A stretch of DNA of 64,000 bases, taken from assembly GCF_037126465.1 (NCBI RefSeq), contig NC_088203.1, positions 83,700,668 to 83,764,667 on the forward strand, read 5' to 3'. The notes under the pieces are model-generated. The model did no database searches. It was not told where the DNA came from and saw only the letters and a list, made by a program, of their open reading frames with translations. Positions 11,216 to 22,899 of this stretch are shown one piece after another (positions within the stretch are counted from its first letter, which is position 1; every line of letters starts with the position of its first letter). Origin of the DNA: Ornithodoros turicata. Taxonomy: Eukaryota > Arthropoda > Arachnida > Ixodida > Argasidae. The position numbers and the translations under genes are program-made.

Positions 11216-11588
11216 CACGGTGTTGCAATATTTTGAACAGAACCTGTTCCCCTGAGTAGTTTTGTCGACGCTTCAAATGTCCTTAAGTTTTTCACACCCA
11301 GGAATTCCACGAATCTTGTCATCTCAGATGCAGCCAGGATGGGCTTAGGCCTATGCTAACACCCACCATGACGTAAAAGTCTATGGGAAATCATCTTTTT
11401 ACCAACACAGTGTAACTATGCTTGGACAGTGCATGTGGTTACAACAACAACACATACAATTACGATGATGATGAATGGGGAAATAAGTGCTTACAAGAGA
11501 GTTACATTTATTCGCCTTTTCTCCCCTTAGAAGTAACCGTAAGTGAACTAAGTTACTTTAACGTGAGGGCTGCATCTGTAAATAATTA

Positions 11589-12190
11589 CAGTCAACCCTC
11601 GATTTATGAATTCCCTCGTTTTATGAACACTAGCACGAGGAACCAAATTTTTTACGTGCATTTTTTTCTCGTTTTATGAACCTCGATATTCGAATAATGA
11701 ATGGAATTTCTGGGAACCAACTAGGAGTTGCCCAGCGTTTTTGCCCTCAATTTATCAACGGGGCGTTCCGAGGTCAACAGAAACCTTCGAAAGGATTATT
11801 CGTGGTCTTACGAATGACGCTTGAACAGACAAAACCTTTTCCAGGTATTGCACCCTGGGTTCTTAACCCCTCGAAATCCGAACACCAAACGGGTTTTTGC
11901 AGAAGTGTTCCTGACCTCAATTCACGAATAAGGTGTCCGCTGTCACACGGAGATTAATAAACATAGGTTAAAAACCCCAGAGGAAATCCGAGACCAGTTG
12001 AGTGCCAACGTGCTGACATCTCCTCTTTCCAAGATTGCAACAGCGGAAGGCATGGTCCAAAGCAAAATTACACTATTTAGTATTGCATAATAAACAGAGT
12101 GTGAATGCGATAACATCTGTGCTTTGTGAGATTGATACAGCAGAAGGCATGGTCGAAAGCAAAATTACACATTAAATCGATGGTTGACTG
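11589..12190. mobile_element. Pogo/Tigger-like non-autonomous element, 602 bp
   Basis: Ends are CAGTCAACCCTCGATTTATG and its imperfect complement ATCGATGGTTGACTG, with TA on both flanks (11587-11588 and 12191-12192). The inside holds a degenerate direct duplication of about 40 bases (12037-12073 and 12131-12170, sharing GGAAGGCATGGT or GAAGGCATGGT and AAAGCAAAATTACAC). No transposase is recognisable. It has landed inside a GTTACT-rich repeat, which continues on both sides. Confidence 0.8.
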
Positions 12191-12285
12191 TACACTGAAA
12201 AAGAGTACCCGTAACTAATCCAGTTACTATTCTTGCAGTCTACCCGTATCTGTAACTTTGTTATATTTTTTAGTAACTTGTCGAT
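12191..12285. repeat. GTTACT-rich repeat, continuation beyond the inserted element
   Basis: CCGTAACTAATCCAGTTACT and TAGTAAC words resume directly after the Tigger-like element, supporting insertion into a pre-existing repeat. Confidence 0.4.
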
Positions 12286-12289
12286 GACT

Positions 12290-13511
12290 GAGCAGAGGGC
12301 CGTACTTTTCAAGATAACTAAGGAAAAACAAATGACGTGTTCATGTCCGGTTTCGGTTTTCCAGTGACGTAAACATAAGCTACAGCGTGGGTGGCTTTCA
12401 AGTTGAGAGGTGGCGCTGCGCATGCTTGGACTTCGAACTTCCGGTCCGAAATTTAAGTTTCGTTCAATTAGAGCATAGCAATAGTTTATAAACTCTGGCT
12501 GGAAGGACCACCAAGATGAGTTCGCCTGGGAACGCCTCCCCCCCCCCCCCTCCAACAAGTACGTTACTTTAACAAATATTTCGCACGCACTGCTCTCTTC
12601 TTCTTCTTCTTCTTTTTTTCTCTCTCTCATTTTTTTTTTTTTACTGCTGTGACTTTGTGTGACTTTTCGTGTCTGAGTTTTTGCAGTCCAAGTGTCTGTA
12701 CGTTCATATGTTCAGAGTTGTTTACCTGCTATGGAGAGGCCGCCTTCCACGTTGGTAGTGCAAATTTTCTCCGTCTTTTTTTTTTTTTTTTCTGCACTCA
12801 CTCGCTATGTGTAAGGTTGGATTTCGTGACGCTTCGTTCATGTTTCGGCTTCGTTTTGCACGTGCTTCGAAATCGCGATCTTATGTTGCGCGAAATGTTC
12901 CGTTACAACGCGGTCAGTTTGTCGGTTCAGATAACAAAGATAACAAACAACATTTCAGATATGATACAACGCAGTATTTTACGCAGCAATCTTCTGCACC
13001 CTGGGGATCATACGCATTTAGTCGTTTCCTTTTAGTTTGAGATGAAGTCGAGACTTTAACGAAATTCTTTTAACATTATGAGTTTATAACGGTATCAGAG
13101 CCACGCACAATTCAACATGGTAAGTACACCGGATGGCATTTGATGACAAGTGCCTACACATCTTCGTTCGATTTTCTTTTACGCTTATGACATTTTCCCA
13201 AAGGATCCAAGGGTACGCGATACAGTTTGTGTACAGTTTGTGTACTTTTGTGTACAGTTTGTGTTTGTTTGTGTTGTGAATCAGTGCAGTTAAGCGCTGA
13301 ACATCCACCCATTTTTATGTTGAAAACGCGCTGACGCTATGCGACTCCAGCAGTACTTCGGACCGAAAGCGTAATTCCACGTGACATTGCAACTTCGTAA
13401 TTTTGACAGGAAGTTGCAAACCACCCATTCTTGTGGACATCACATGGGTGTAACAATCCAGATTAAGATATATCTAGGACTGCTCTGTGGTATGATAAGA
13501 CTTGAGATATG
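12290..13511. other. Homopolymer-rich, no gene recognised
   Basis: Contains C13 (12538-12550), a TTC repeat near 12600-12615 and T runs near 12630 and 12780. Frames across these runs are chance translations of simple sequence. A short GTACAGTTTGT repeat lies near 13225-13265. Confidence 0.4.
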
Positions 13512-14348
13512 TTAAAGGTACTGTAAAGCAGCACCGATCAAATGTCATTTAGGGTGGCTATTCGATAGTCCAAGCCACCAGGACAAAAACTGTGCAAGTT
13601 TCATTCCAATCGACGGTGCAGTTAATTAGAAAATTACAATTAAAGATTACGGGCAACACTGTACTAGGTATTCGAAATGAATCCGTACTTCTGACACATA
13701 CGGCGGCAACCACATTGCATGCGTATAACACTGTGCCCGACATAACAATCCACCACAATCCACCATAAAATCCGCCCCTGCAATCCACACAACGATCCAC
13801 ATCTGAGGATAAACGGATAAGCGAACTGAAATGAAATGCTGAGCCGTTGAAAAAAATGTGTTAGGCGTTCAAAAAGCCAGACAGCGTCGGGACTTGTTTG
13901 TTCACAGAGGTTCACAGAGAGAGTCTGTTCGTTCGAAAGAGGCCGCGAACAAAAGGAGCGCGCAGGTGCAGCAGAGTAGTAGGGAGAGCCCCCATCGAAC
14001 AGCGGCCAGCACTGGGTTATTTCGCAAAAACAGGGATTAACAGGCTAAACTGTTAACAGGGGTTTCAGAAAGCATAGGTAAACAGGAAAACTAATAATAC
14101 GGTTACTAAAATAACGAAGTTCCGATGTCACAGTGTGTAATACCAATTTTCAGTGTTGCCCGCTGTACAGGGGTTGTTTGACACCAGGCGTCGCACCGCT
14201 CCACTACGCCGCATCTTTCATGGCAAATTAAAAATATTTATAGCGCGTTGTCGGTCGTATGGTTCCGCATACGGTATTTAGAAGCAACAAAGTCTCTAGT
14301 CACATCACCGGCATATCATGCTTGTCTACTGCTTTACAGTACCTTTAA
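13512..14348. mobile_element. TTAA-flanked element with 16-20 bp inverted termini, about 0.83 kb
   Basis: The left end reads TTAA-AGGTACTGTAAAGCAG and the right end CTGCTTTACAGTACCT-TTAA, so TTAA borders both ends (13512-13515 and 14345-14348). TTAA targets are characteristic of piggyBac elements, but the termini do not start CCC and no transposase is present. A non-autonomous TTAA-target element is therefore the safe reading. Confidence 0.65.
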
Positions 14349-15640
14349 AGGTGGCTTGACTGCCGGGCCGAGCGAAGACTGGAAGCCACTGAGAGTGGCG
14401 TCTCAGCAGGGAAGGCGCTTGCCATAACATTCAAGTATCAATAATTGGGTGCGAGCTTAGTTGAAATAGTTCACGGTGACTCTCAATATCATAAGAAAGT
14501 ATGCGAGAATACTTCTCTCTCTTTCTCGTCTTTTCTTTTTCTTTTTTTCTTTTTTGTTGGTCACGATCGCGTGTTAAGCGGCCACTAAATTGCAGAAAGA
14601 CTGCAAAAAGTACAAAACAATCGAAAAAATTTCAAAAAATCCTAAAGTATGTGAGATCGTTTGTTTTTCGTTTTTTTTCTTTTTTTTGGTTGCTCACGAC
14701 CGTGGTGCTTCTTGAGAAAGAAAGGGAGACTAAAAGTGTAATTTGCGGTTTCCTTCCCTCGTAAGTTACGAACGTACGCAACCGATGAATACCGTCGCTG
14801 TCTGTGTTGGTGTTTAGGTAAAGATCACGAGGAGAAATCTTTGCACTCTAGAGACCCTATAAGGTGTTTTCTCTTTCCTTTTTTTTTTTTTTTTCTTGCT
14901 AAGCACTCGCACAGTTGCACAGCACAGTTTTCAAGCGGCCCACACTTCTCGGGTCTAACGTCGCATTTTTCGTATCCCTTTCCTCCCTTCCTTCTTTCCC
15001 AAACACTCATCGTAACAGATGCTCCGTTTCAGACAACTTTCCACTTTTGTCTCGCCTTCCTTCTCACTTCGCCTCATCCTTCCAAGTTGCGTTCCATTTT
15101 AGATCAAAGCGAGAGTGGGCGACTAACTCTGCCACTCTCCGCTGCATGCACACCATGTAGCAGTTATGATTCGTCACGGAATATTGACTTTTGAGACCGA
15201 GTACGAAAGAGAGAGAGAGAAAGGGGGGGGGGAAGAAAATGAAAAATGGGCAATCGGCTCAGGAAGTGACGGAGTGCGGGCTTCCTTTCCGCGACGCGAT
15301 TAAGGGGCGGGTCACGTCGCTGTCATTACAGCGCTTACTGTAACGCCTAAGTAGAATTTATGACGCTCTAAGAAACACAAACGTTTGTTTCCATTCCGAA
15401 CCAAAACCCTCCTTTCCTAGAGGAGATGAATATTTGATTATGTGCGAGTAAGTACTCGAGACGGAAGCGCCAAATTAGAAGCGCGCAGAACGCGTGCCGC
15501 TTCGGAGAAGGGAACAACACACTTGTTCGTGGAGGAGTTGGTACGTTACACTTCCTTCCATCTTCTTGGTACAGTCTTACGCTTGGGCGGAGGTAATACA
15601 TCTCTGGCAGTGAAGGAAGTTTAATCGTTTGTAAGACTGT
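14349..15640. other. T-rich simple sequence, no gene recognised
   Basis: Long pyrimidine stretches (14515-14550, 14665-14690, 14870-14895) and a GA/G run near 15208-15230. A 27-base open stretch with fair splice signals at 15420-15447 is too short to call. Confidence 0.35.
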
Positions 15641-15642
15641 AC

Positions 15643-15682
15643 ACAGTTGCTTCGCGGCGCTAACACGAAAGTAAAAAAAAAA
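15643..15682 (+). repeat. Very short SINE 3' end
   Basis: CAGTTGCTTCGCGGCGCTAA, then CACGAAAGT and an A run, match the 3' terminus of the SINE at 21086-21400. This is an extreme 5'-truncated copy ending in poly-A. Confidence 0.6.
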
Positions 15683-15774
15683 TCTTAATTGTTATCTGAA
15701 GGAGTTGCATTTTAATAACAATTGTTTTTCAAAGTTCTATCGTCTTCCCAAGCTTGAGTCCAAAAATGCCCCTG

Positions 15775-15970
15775 CACACAAAGTTTTTACACCATTTTGA
15801 GTGTAAGGTGGGTGTACTATATTTCACATCCCTTTGAGTGTGAAACCGTGTAGGTGTAATGAAATACACTACCTCTCAGGGTGTATTTCAGCTTTTTGTG
15901 TGTATTTCAAGCTTTTTACACTTGAAAGGGTGTGAGTTATGGTACACCCACATTACCTCTGACAGGGTGT
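15775..15970. repeat. Degenerate GGGTGTA/TACACCC repeat
   Basis: At least six imperfect units built on GGGTGTA, GAGTGTGAA and TTTACACC in both orientations. This is a minisatellite-like or internally repetitive element of unknown family. Confidence 0.45.
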
Positions 15971-16337
15971 AACATCTACGTGGCGGGAGTGCGGCTTGCT
16001 GGTCAACACTGGTAACTGGACGATACCCTAACTGATTCAATTTTTGGTGTTAATCAACACCCTTAAGCAATGGCGTAACGTGTGTAGCTTTGTTTCCATA
16101 GCGATTGCATCATGCATATCAGCCAAAGTAAGTGCATAACATGAACATGTAATGCATTAGATTTAGAGATAAATTTTAATAAATAAAAAGTAAGGCGTGT
16201 GGCAACACTGAAAATCCTTTCGACTGTTACACCTGATGAAATTCCGGGGTTGACCAACACGAAAAGCTTCCCGGAAAACCATTCAGACACGACGTGGAGC
16301 TGCGGTTGATTTCGCAAGATATCGGAATATTTCTCAC

Positions 16338-16462
16338 TCTCCCTTAGTAACTCAGTTACAGTAACTAGTTACCATATGTTGCTAACAAGTTGACAATTAC
16401 ATGTTCAAGAAAAGTAAGTATTATATTTACCGAATCTAGTAACTAACTAGTTACTTGCGTCA
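16338..16462. repeat. GTTACT/AGTAAC-rich repeat
   Basis: Contains GTAACTCAGTTACAGTAACT and AACTAACTAGTTACTTGCG, the same motif family as at 11.05 and 12.2 kb. Confidence 0.45.
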
Positions 16463-17030
16463 CACAGAAGAATAACTGTTCGAGGAAGAACTCAGGGGTG
16501 GGTATAGTTATTAGGACAAAGAAAAAAAAAGAAGGAAGAATTTAGACCAGGAGATCTTTAGCCTTGTTTCGTTCTTGAAGATAAGAAAAAATCAGCGACA
16601 GGTTCATGGACTGTGAACAACTCTCTAGGAACGGTTCTTCTGTGTGCAACTGAGTTACCTCCCATGACTGCACTGAGCTTACAACATGGCAAATGCTGAG
16701 GACATCGCAGTTATTTAACGATACATGAACTATTTCTGTCATGCGAGAGGAATATCCAATATGAATAACGCGATGGTGTACTGTACGACACTGTCGAGGT
16801 CTTCAAATGTTTACGGACTTCCTGAAGGCCACGGGTTTGTTACAGACGCATGTTAGTGCTATACTGTGTTTTCAAATTACTTTCGTTCCCCCCTTTGTGC
16901 TTATTTCTTCATTTTGTCCGCTTTTCCGTCGATACTGCACAACCACCCGACGACCCCGTCAACTGTGTTCTGTGAACTACTTAACGCATTTTTGTCCATT
17001 CTCATTACAGTCTCATTAGAGCAGGGACCT

Positions 17031-17095
17031 CAAACATGCTGCCCGCGGGCCAAATGAGGACAGCAATGACCTATTCTGTGACTCGAGGGCCCTTG
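17031..17095 (+). repeat. Possible hAT-like terminus (fragment)
   Basis: CAGGGACCTCAAACATGCTG followed by CCCGCGGGCC resembles the CAGGGGTCTCAAACT-type ends of some hAT elements. The matching right end is not found nearby, so this is at best a fragment. Confidence 0.35.
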
Positions 17096-17180
17096 ACCAC
17101 CAAACAGAAGGAAGCTAGCTTCTAAAAAAATTCAACGAAGAATTAGGAATAAAACCACATTTTCATAGGATTGTTTTTTC

Positions 17181-17718
17181 TAGGGATGTGCCAACCGAAT
17201 CCTCGAATCCTGGGCAGGGATTCGAGATTCGCGAATCCGAATCCCATTGCCCAAAACGGCGAATCGAATCTTTCGAATCCACCAACCACTTTCTATGTTT
17301 CTTTTTCAAATTAGCGCCTTTGGAGTCCGCCGAAATCATAATTGACCGACAGGTGTCTTCTTGTTTGTTTGTTTACATTGCTCTGAACTGAAAGAGTTCA
17401 GGCAGGAACTGTTACATTACAAGTTCAAAAGTAATTAACCTGGTTTTGCTTTTGATTGTTGCTTCGTTTCATGGAAATAATTCAGACTCGAGAGTTTCTG
17501 CATTTCTTGTAGTAGACGAACAACAGGTTCAATGACTTACGTTTAAGAAGAACTATATGGGTATATTTTCCCCTGAAACTGAAGCATTATTTAATACGTT
17601 GTTCATTAAACGAAGGTGTCATATTCTGCTTCACGACATTTTTCACTGGAAGTGTTTCTCTCTCTCTCTCTTTTTTTAAGGAAAAGATTCGAAAAATTTC
17701 GGATTCGTCCCATCTCTA
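17181..17718. mobile_element. hAT-like non-autonomous element, 538 bp
   Basis: The left end TAGGGATGTGCCAACCGAAT and right end GGATTCGTCCCATCTCTA are imperfect inverted repeats. The flanks are an 8-base near-duplication (GTTTTTTC at 17173-17180, GTTTTTAC at 17719-17726), the target length used by hAT transposases. The left region is internally repetitive for GAATCC/GGATTC. No transposase is visible. Confidence 0.65.
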
Positions 17719-17729
17719 GTTTTTACCGT

Positions 17730-19310
17730 TGCCCGGCGTCGTGCTGCCCCTGTCAATGTTTGGCAGTACATGTACGCGTGTGCGCATTCCTTGCGTAGTC
17801 ATTAACCTCAACAAGTTGCAGTCACAGCAACGTGGCCTTCGCGTGCACTTCAGGTAGCCTACATACCACTGTAACTAATGTGAGGATCAATATGTGCTCA
17901 TCTTAATTCTATCATTTAAAGAAGCAAACGTCGATGTATTGTGATTAATTGTGATTAATGTCAGCTAGCTGTTTTTCTCTGGTTTCTTATTCCTGTTTCC
18001 AAGTTGAAACTGCTGGGCAAAGGCAACAATGCAGTGTGTAAACGCGAGAACATGTACAGACTGTTGAATAAGTAACATATCCGTCCGTGTTTTCTTTGCG
18101 TGTGTAAACAGGAGGGAATTTCAGTGCTCTTATGCATTATCATAATCTAATCGTTCTCATAATCGTATGTGAAGAACTACGTATTTTTTTCGAATCGTTT
18201 TTTCATATTTTCAGTACGCGGTTTCAGAAGGAAGCTTATTTATTCACGTTGGTGTGTCAAGTGGAGTTTTTCATTAATTAACTCTGCACACACTGCCCGA
18301 CCCCACATAACTAGACCAGTCTGTTTCTTGTTATGTTTTTTAATGGTATATCAGGATATTTTATGGTGATTACGGTCACTTCAATTCTGTGTGACCCCCC
18401 CCCCCCCCCATGATACGGACTAACGTCAATGCGGCAAGCGACTTGATTGAGTCTGATGCCCCTGGGGACAGGACAGAGTATTGCAGCCCAGCACGAAACA
18501 CCTATGTTATCGTCCTCAGCATCTATTTGGTGATTTGGTCTTACTGTTCTATTGTCGCGACAGATATGCATAAACTATGTCCACGAGGGTACTTTCACTT
18601 CATACTTCATACTTGAGGCGTGTTGACTGTGTAAAACATGCGTCTGCCAATGAAATACTTGCACAAAAAATTGTGCCAAAGTTACGAGTTCTCTAGCTTG
18701 CGGGTATTTACCTTTACGTTTCCTTACTCACATTACTTTTTTTCTTTCTCTCTGACTCTAAACATAGTGTTTAAATATATTTTAAAACGCATATATAACG
18801 CGGGAACGCATATGATCCATCATGTGATAAAGGAAGTCAAGTGTTGCGAAAGAAAACTAGATAGAAAAGACGAAAACATCTTTCCCTCTTGATCCCCCTC
18901 CACACAAAAAGAAGAAAGAAAAAAAGAAATCGCCAGCAACACATTTGGCAGCTAGCCTGTTGGATCACATTCCCTTCGTCTTGGTTAACGTTGGAAGATT
19001 TTAACAAAGCTTTTATAAACCCGCTGATGCACACAAAGAGGCGATTTTTTTGCGCGCTCTACCACCAACATTGGTGATGCACTAACTCAAGACATGTCTG
19101 CGGCATCGTAATGCCACAGTGTACATTATGTTGTGGAGGGTACTTAAATTGATGTGTGAGGTCTTGAGATTTCGTATGTGTAGCATGCTTTACGCGATCA
19201 CCCAAACTGTCACACGCAGAATACGATCGCTTAGCGTGTAGCGGTTTGGTGTGGCGGCGAGGGGGCTGTTCTTAAAAAACGTTCGTAGAAACAGTGACAG
19301 GCGCTATTAT
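17730..19310. other. No gene recognised; C15 tract
   Basis: A run of 15 C is at 18395-18409 and AT-rich sequence covers 18700-18900. Nothing else supportable. Confidence 0.35.
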
Positions 19311-19312
19311 AC

Positions 19313-19385
19313 AGGGTGTACCCCAACGCACCCTGAATATTCTGGGCCGTCGTCTTCAGCAAGTGAGGGTATATTTTGTATTGCT
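19313..19385 (+). repeat. Fragment of a CAGGGTGT-terminated element
   Basis: TACAGGGTGTACCCCAACGC then CACCCTGAATATTC has the recurrent terminus of palindromic TA-target elements. The right end is lost. Confidence 0.35.
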
Positions 19386-19657
19386 CTTAATCAATTAATT
19401 GATATAATGAATTCGTAAATAGTAATTCTAGGGCACGGGTGTCAATTGGGAGCTGTACAGAGGGTGTTCGGACGTCTGGCTTTCAGTGGTTAGCACACAG
19501 GTACCTCTTCAGTGTTTGCGAGTGAAATCTGAAAGAATACTAAGCAACAACAGGAACTAGCCGAGGCAGGTTATTTTCATTTAATTGTATACTAAGCACT
19601 CGCTCGGCCTGCATTATATTGCTCTCAAGCGTAGTCTGAACGAAGTCCCGTTCTCAC

Positions 19658-19702
19658 CTGGTTCTGCGATCCCGTGCAAGTGAAATGAAAGAGCTGACTT
19701 TG
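19658..19702 (-). CDS. Possible small exon (weak)
   Basis: On the minus strand a 45-base segment is followed by a strong donor (ACCAG|GTGAGA) and preceded by a T-rich tract ending ACGAG. All three frames are open, so the frame is not decided by sequence. Entered with one carried base, it reads KVSSFISLARDRRT and would fit the two bases left over from the 39 kb exon. The short size makes chance likely. Confidence 0.2.
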
Positions 19703-19719
19703 CTCGTAAAAAAAAAGAA

Positions 19720-20955
19720 CAAAGAGAAGCTATCTTCAAGCGACGATACTGGAACCTTGCATAAGCGACATCACGCGTCTACGAACCATTTGTGCTGGAT
19801 ACGCTTTTTAATATCGGCGCGAATGTAACAGAGGCAGTTCAACAAAGTGAACATCCACAAACGTTGCAAGCCTAAAGATTGTGCGCTTTTCAAAAATTCC
19901 AGCACTGCATCACGTCGTCTTTCTTTTGAGCGCGATAATTCTTTTTATGTTCCCAGCCGCCCTGTGCCTCGTCGCAACATTAATTACCATCATATCAGAG
20001 AAACATCCAGAATCTGAAGTGGGCGCTCGTCATTAGCTTCCCGTCATTGTAGGATTCTCCCGCGGTATCGCGTCCGCAGACACGATTAGACGGCACAACC
20101 AATCGTCAAGTTCCTTTTTGAAACCAATTTTGTTTTTATCCTCATTTTGGGTACGAAAAACTACTCAATAAGTTCGAAACATCGTGAGGAATCCGCAGAA
20201 TTGCCTCGTTACTAAAAGAGGGAAGTGCTATCAAAATCATAGGCGGAGCGTAAATTAGAAGCGATAAAGAAACAATAATAAAAGAAGTAGAAATGCGATC
20301 CATTTTGGGGCAATTTTTATGAGCGCTTCATTAGCTAAAAGTGTCGTCTGCTATATAGGAATAGAAATAAGCATTTTAAATTTCCGACATTTTATAGATT
20401 TTGCACACCAGTTGCTACGACATTTCCCCGTCTGGCTACTGCAGTACCACTTTCCGTTATAAAAGCTACACAGCTGTTGATACAGGTATGCTGACACTCG
20501 TCATAACACCATGTTGTGCAATTACGTGAAATGGATTCCTTGGCTAGAATTCATGTTTATCCTGTTTCGCTGGTCTTTTCTTTTTTGTTTTTTGTTTTTG
20601 TCACGTTCATTCTGTTGTCTTGCAGGTAAATGATGACTATGACACGGCTTGCTTCACTGCTAGTGGCAGTACCCAGCCGCATTACATAATAGATATTAGG
20701 ACGGATTGAAATGAACCAAGTATACGAGTCGTTCACGAGCAGTACCACCACGGTACAATTGAGAGGAGGATGCTTCTCTCTCTCTCTCTCTCTTAAAATC
20801 AGTTTGTATCGAAAAAGTAGGGTCGTTCCAAGAGTAGTGGAGACGCTAAATAAATATAAAAAGTAGGTCTTATGAACTGTGAAATTCACAGTGCTAGTGA
20901 ATAGAGACCGTTCATAACATGGCTTCCGAAGTACCGTATATCTGCCGCTCCCAAC
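19720..20955. other. No gene recognised
   Basis: Contains a CT repeat at 20775-20795 and otherwise unremarkable AT-rich sequence. Confidence 0.35.
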
Positions 20956-20966
20956 CGATTGATAAG

Positions 20967-21058
20967 ATGATGATGATGATGATGATGGTGGTACAGGTTT
21001 TAATTGCGCATCAGCTAGAAGATTACGACCCTGGTTTAGAGACCCTGGTTTAGAGACA
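20967..21058. repeat. ATG microsatellite and a 14-base tandem duplication
   Basis: A GAT/ATG triplet run spans about 20967-20995. The unit GACCCTGGTTTAGA is then repeated in tandem around 21028-21058. Confidence 0.7.
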
Positions 21059-21085
21059 TCTTATTGGTTTTAGTCAACCTCATGG

Positions 21086-21400
21086 ACCAGCGGAATGGCC
21101 CATCGGGTTAAAGGCATCCCGCTCGTTGGTGGTAGCTAAGGTCGGGCTGAAGACTGGGAGGTGGTGGGTTCGAATCCTAGCACCGGCTGTGCTGTCTGAG
21201 GTTTTCCCTGGGTTTTCCGAATATTTTCCAGACGAATGTCCGCACAGTTCCCCCTCAAGCCGGCTCAGGACGCATACTAATCCCCCACTGTCCCCCACTC
21301 CTTCCTGCTGTCCTCTCTCCATATGTCCACATCTGTACGCCGCTCGTAGCCACAGTTAATTCGCGGCGCTAACACGAAATTTAAAAAAGAATTAAAAGAA
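21086..21400 (+). repeat. Near full-length tRNA-derived SINE, 315 bp
   Basis: The head has an A-box-like GGCCCATCGGGTTAAAGGC and a B box GGTTCGAATCC at 21167-21177. The body has GAGGTTTTCCCTGGGTTTTC and ends TTCGCGGCGCTAACACGAAA plus A-rich tail. The flanks CAACCTCATGG (21075-21085) and CAACTCATGG (21401-21410) form a target duplication of 10-11 bases. It is polymerase III derived and non-coding, and needs a partner LINE for movement. The body is close to SINEs known from ticks (memory-based). Confidence 0.8.
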
Positions 21401-21714
21401 CAACTCATGGGAAGACACAGAAGAAACTGCGTCGACTTTGACGCGACTTTCAAGCCCAACTGAGGAAACACCTCCTGTAGATAGCAGAAGCCCTGCGTTC
21501 TACGCCGAGCACAGAGGTCCTCGTGAGCTTTGCGAGCTGCTTCGAGCTTTCCTATTGTTCCCTCTTTCATTGACGTCATAGTAGCATCAAGAGTTGTAAC
21601 AGAAGGCCTAACTGTGTGACGTACGACGCAGGCCTTCTGCTGTCTAGGAGATGTTGGCTGTTGACGGTCGCAATGTGGGGGAAGTACGCTGCCACCAGCA
21701 CCGTGTGTCGGATA

Positions 21715-21800
21715 TCCTTGGCACGCGTTAAAGAACCACACGTTGTCGATATTATCCGCTGTCCTGCCTTGCGGCACGTGCATGATGTCGGAACACATAT
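21715..21800 (+). repeat. Fragment of a dispersed retroposon 3' region
   Basis: CGCGTTAAAGAACCACACGT followed by GTCGATATTATCCG resembles the GTTAAAGAACCCCAGGTGGT-type 3' sequence common in tick repeats. The recognition is from memory and the copy is diverged. Confidence 0.4.
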
Positions 21801-22334
21801 ATGAACAGATTCGAAATTATTAATTCGAATGCTTGAAGAGTTAATCGAATGCTGGTACTTAGTCGGTCGACACCACGACGAGTGGTGTCTTGTAGACGCA
21901 GTATTATCTGAACTCTACTGCAATTGATATAAGCACGTGCATATACACACTAAAATGGTCCTACATTACGAAGTCCAAGGGTCTAGTGGGCGATACTTTA
22001 GCACTCGTTAAAACATAGATACGTATTTAAACACCATAATTTTCATTCAATATAAAAGGGACATGGGGTGCGTTGTAAAAAATAAAAAAGGCTTTGGAAG
22101 AGAAAGAAATTATGTTGGATTTCTAACTATGCTTCGTAGTGAAACAACCAAATTCGCTTCTATTTAATATGTGATCAATCCCGTGCAATGTAATGTGGGA
22201 CCTCATGTAATTATTGAAATCGCAGAGTAGGAAAATTTACCTCGGAAGAGTAAGTACGGGCAATAAGTGTAGTAGAAGAGAGTATCTTTAGCGGTAAATG
22301 TGAGATAAACGCGTTAACATTAAGCGCCTTTTCC

Positions 22335-22500
22335 GGTCTATACTTGACTCTCGGGTATCCACTTCCGGTATAGACCTGACTTCCGGTTGTCCACTTGCGG
22401 TCTAATCTGACTTCGGGTTGTCCACTTACTGTCTATACTTAAATTCCTCTATCCACTTACAGTTCAACTCGACTTCCCGTTGTCCACTTCCGGTTCGGTA
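22335..22500. repeat. Minisatellite, unit about 37-40 bases
   Basis: Four to five imperfect units of the form GACTTCCGGTTGTCCACTT plus CGGTCTATACT. The units diverge by point changes and small indels. Confidence 0.65.
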
Positions 22501-22509
22501 CTCTCATTT

Positions 22510-22880
22510 GCTATATGTAAGTCCACTTAATTAACCTTTAATTAGCCTCAATTACACTTTAATTACCGAAGGTAACCGCAGGGTACCTGAGGTGAACTTG
22601 AATTTCATTTAATTCGCTTCAATTACGTATACTCGCTCTAATTACTCTCAATTTCCCTTTAACTGACGTTAAACAAACTGACGTGTGACGAGGTTAACTC
22701 TGGTAACCTGCGGTTACTTCAGAAATGTTTGATTTCATTTAACCTTTCTCGTAATTGCATATGCCTTACATTCATTACCTTTAAGCTAAACTTTCTTGGT
22801 TTAATTATCTTTAATTACTCTTACCTCTTACTCTTAATTACCTTCAACTACGTAAATTTCGTATTATTTACCTTCATTTA
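22510..22880. repeat. AATTAC-rich degenerate repeat block
   Basis: Repeated TTAATTAC, CAATTAC and TTTAATTA words with no fixed period. It adjoins the minisatellite and may be one low-complexity domain. Confidence 0.45.
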
Positions 22881-22899
22881 CCCTCTTATCTCCCCTTTG

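Noticed and set aside
12172..12630. 152-codon minus-strand ORF
   Set aside because: It crosses the end of a Tigger-like element, a C13 run and a TTC repeat; the translation is simple sequence.
15420..15447. 27-base micro-exon candidate
   Set aside because: Good donor, but far too short to separate from chance; it would also create a stop if joined to the 5 kb exon.
21277..21798. 173-codon minus-strand ORF
   Set aside because: It runs out of the SINE 3' part and contains no recognisable domain.
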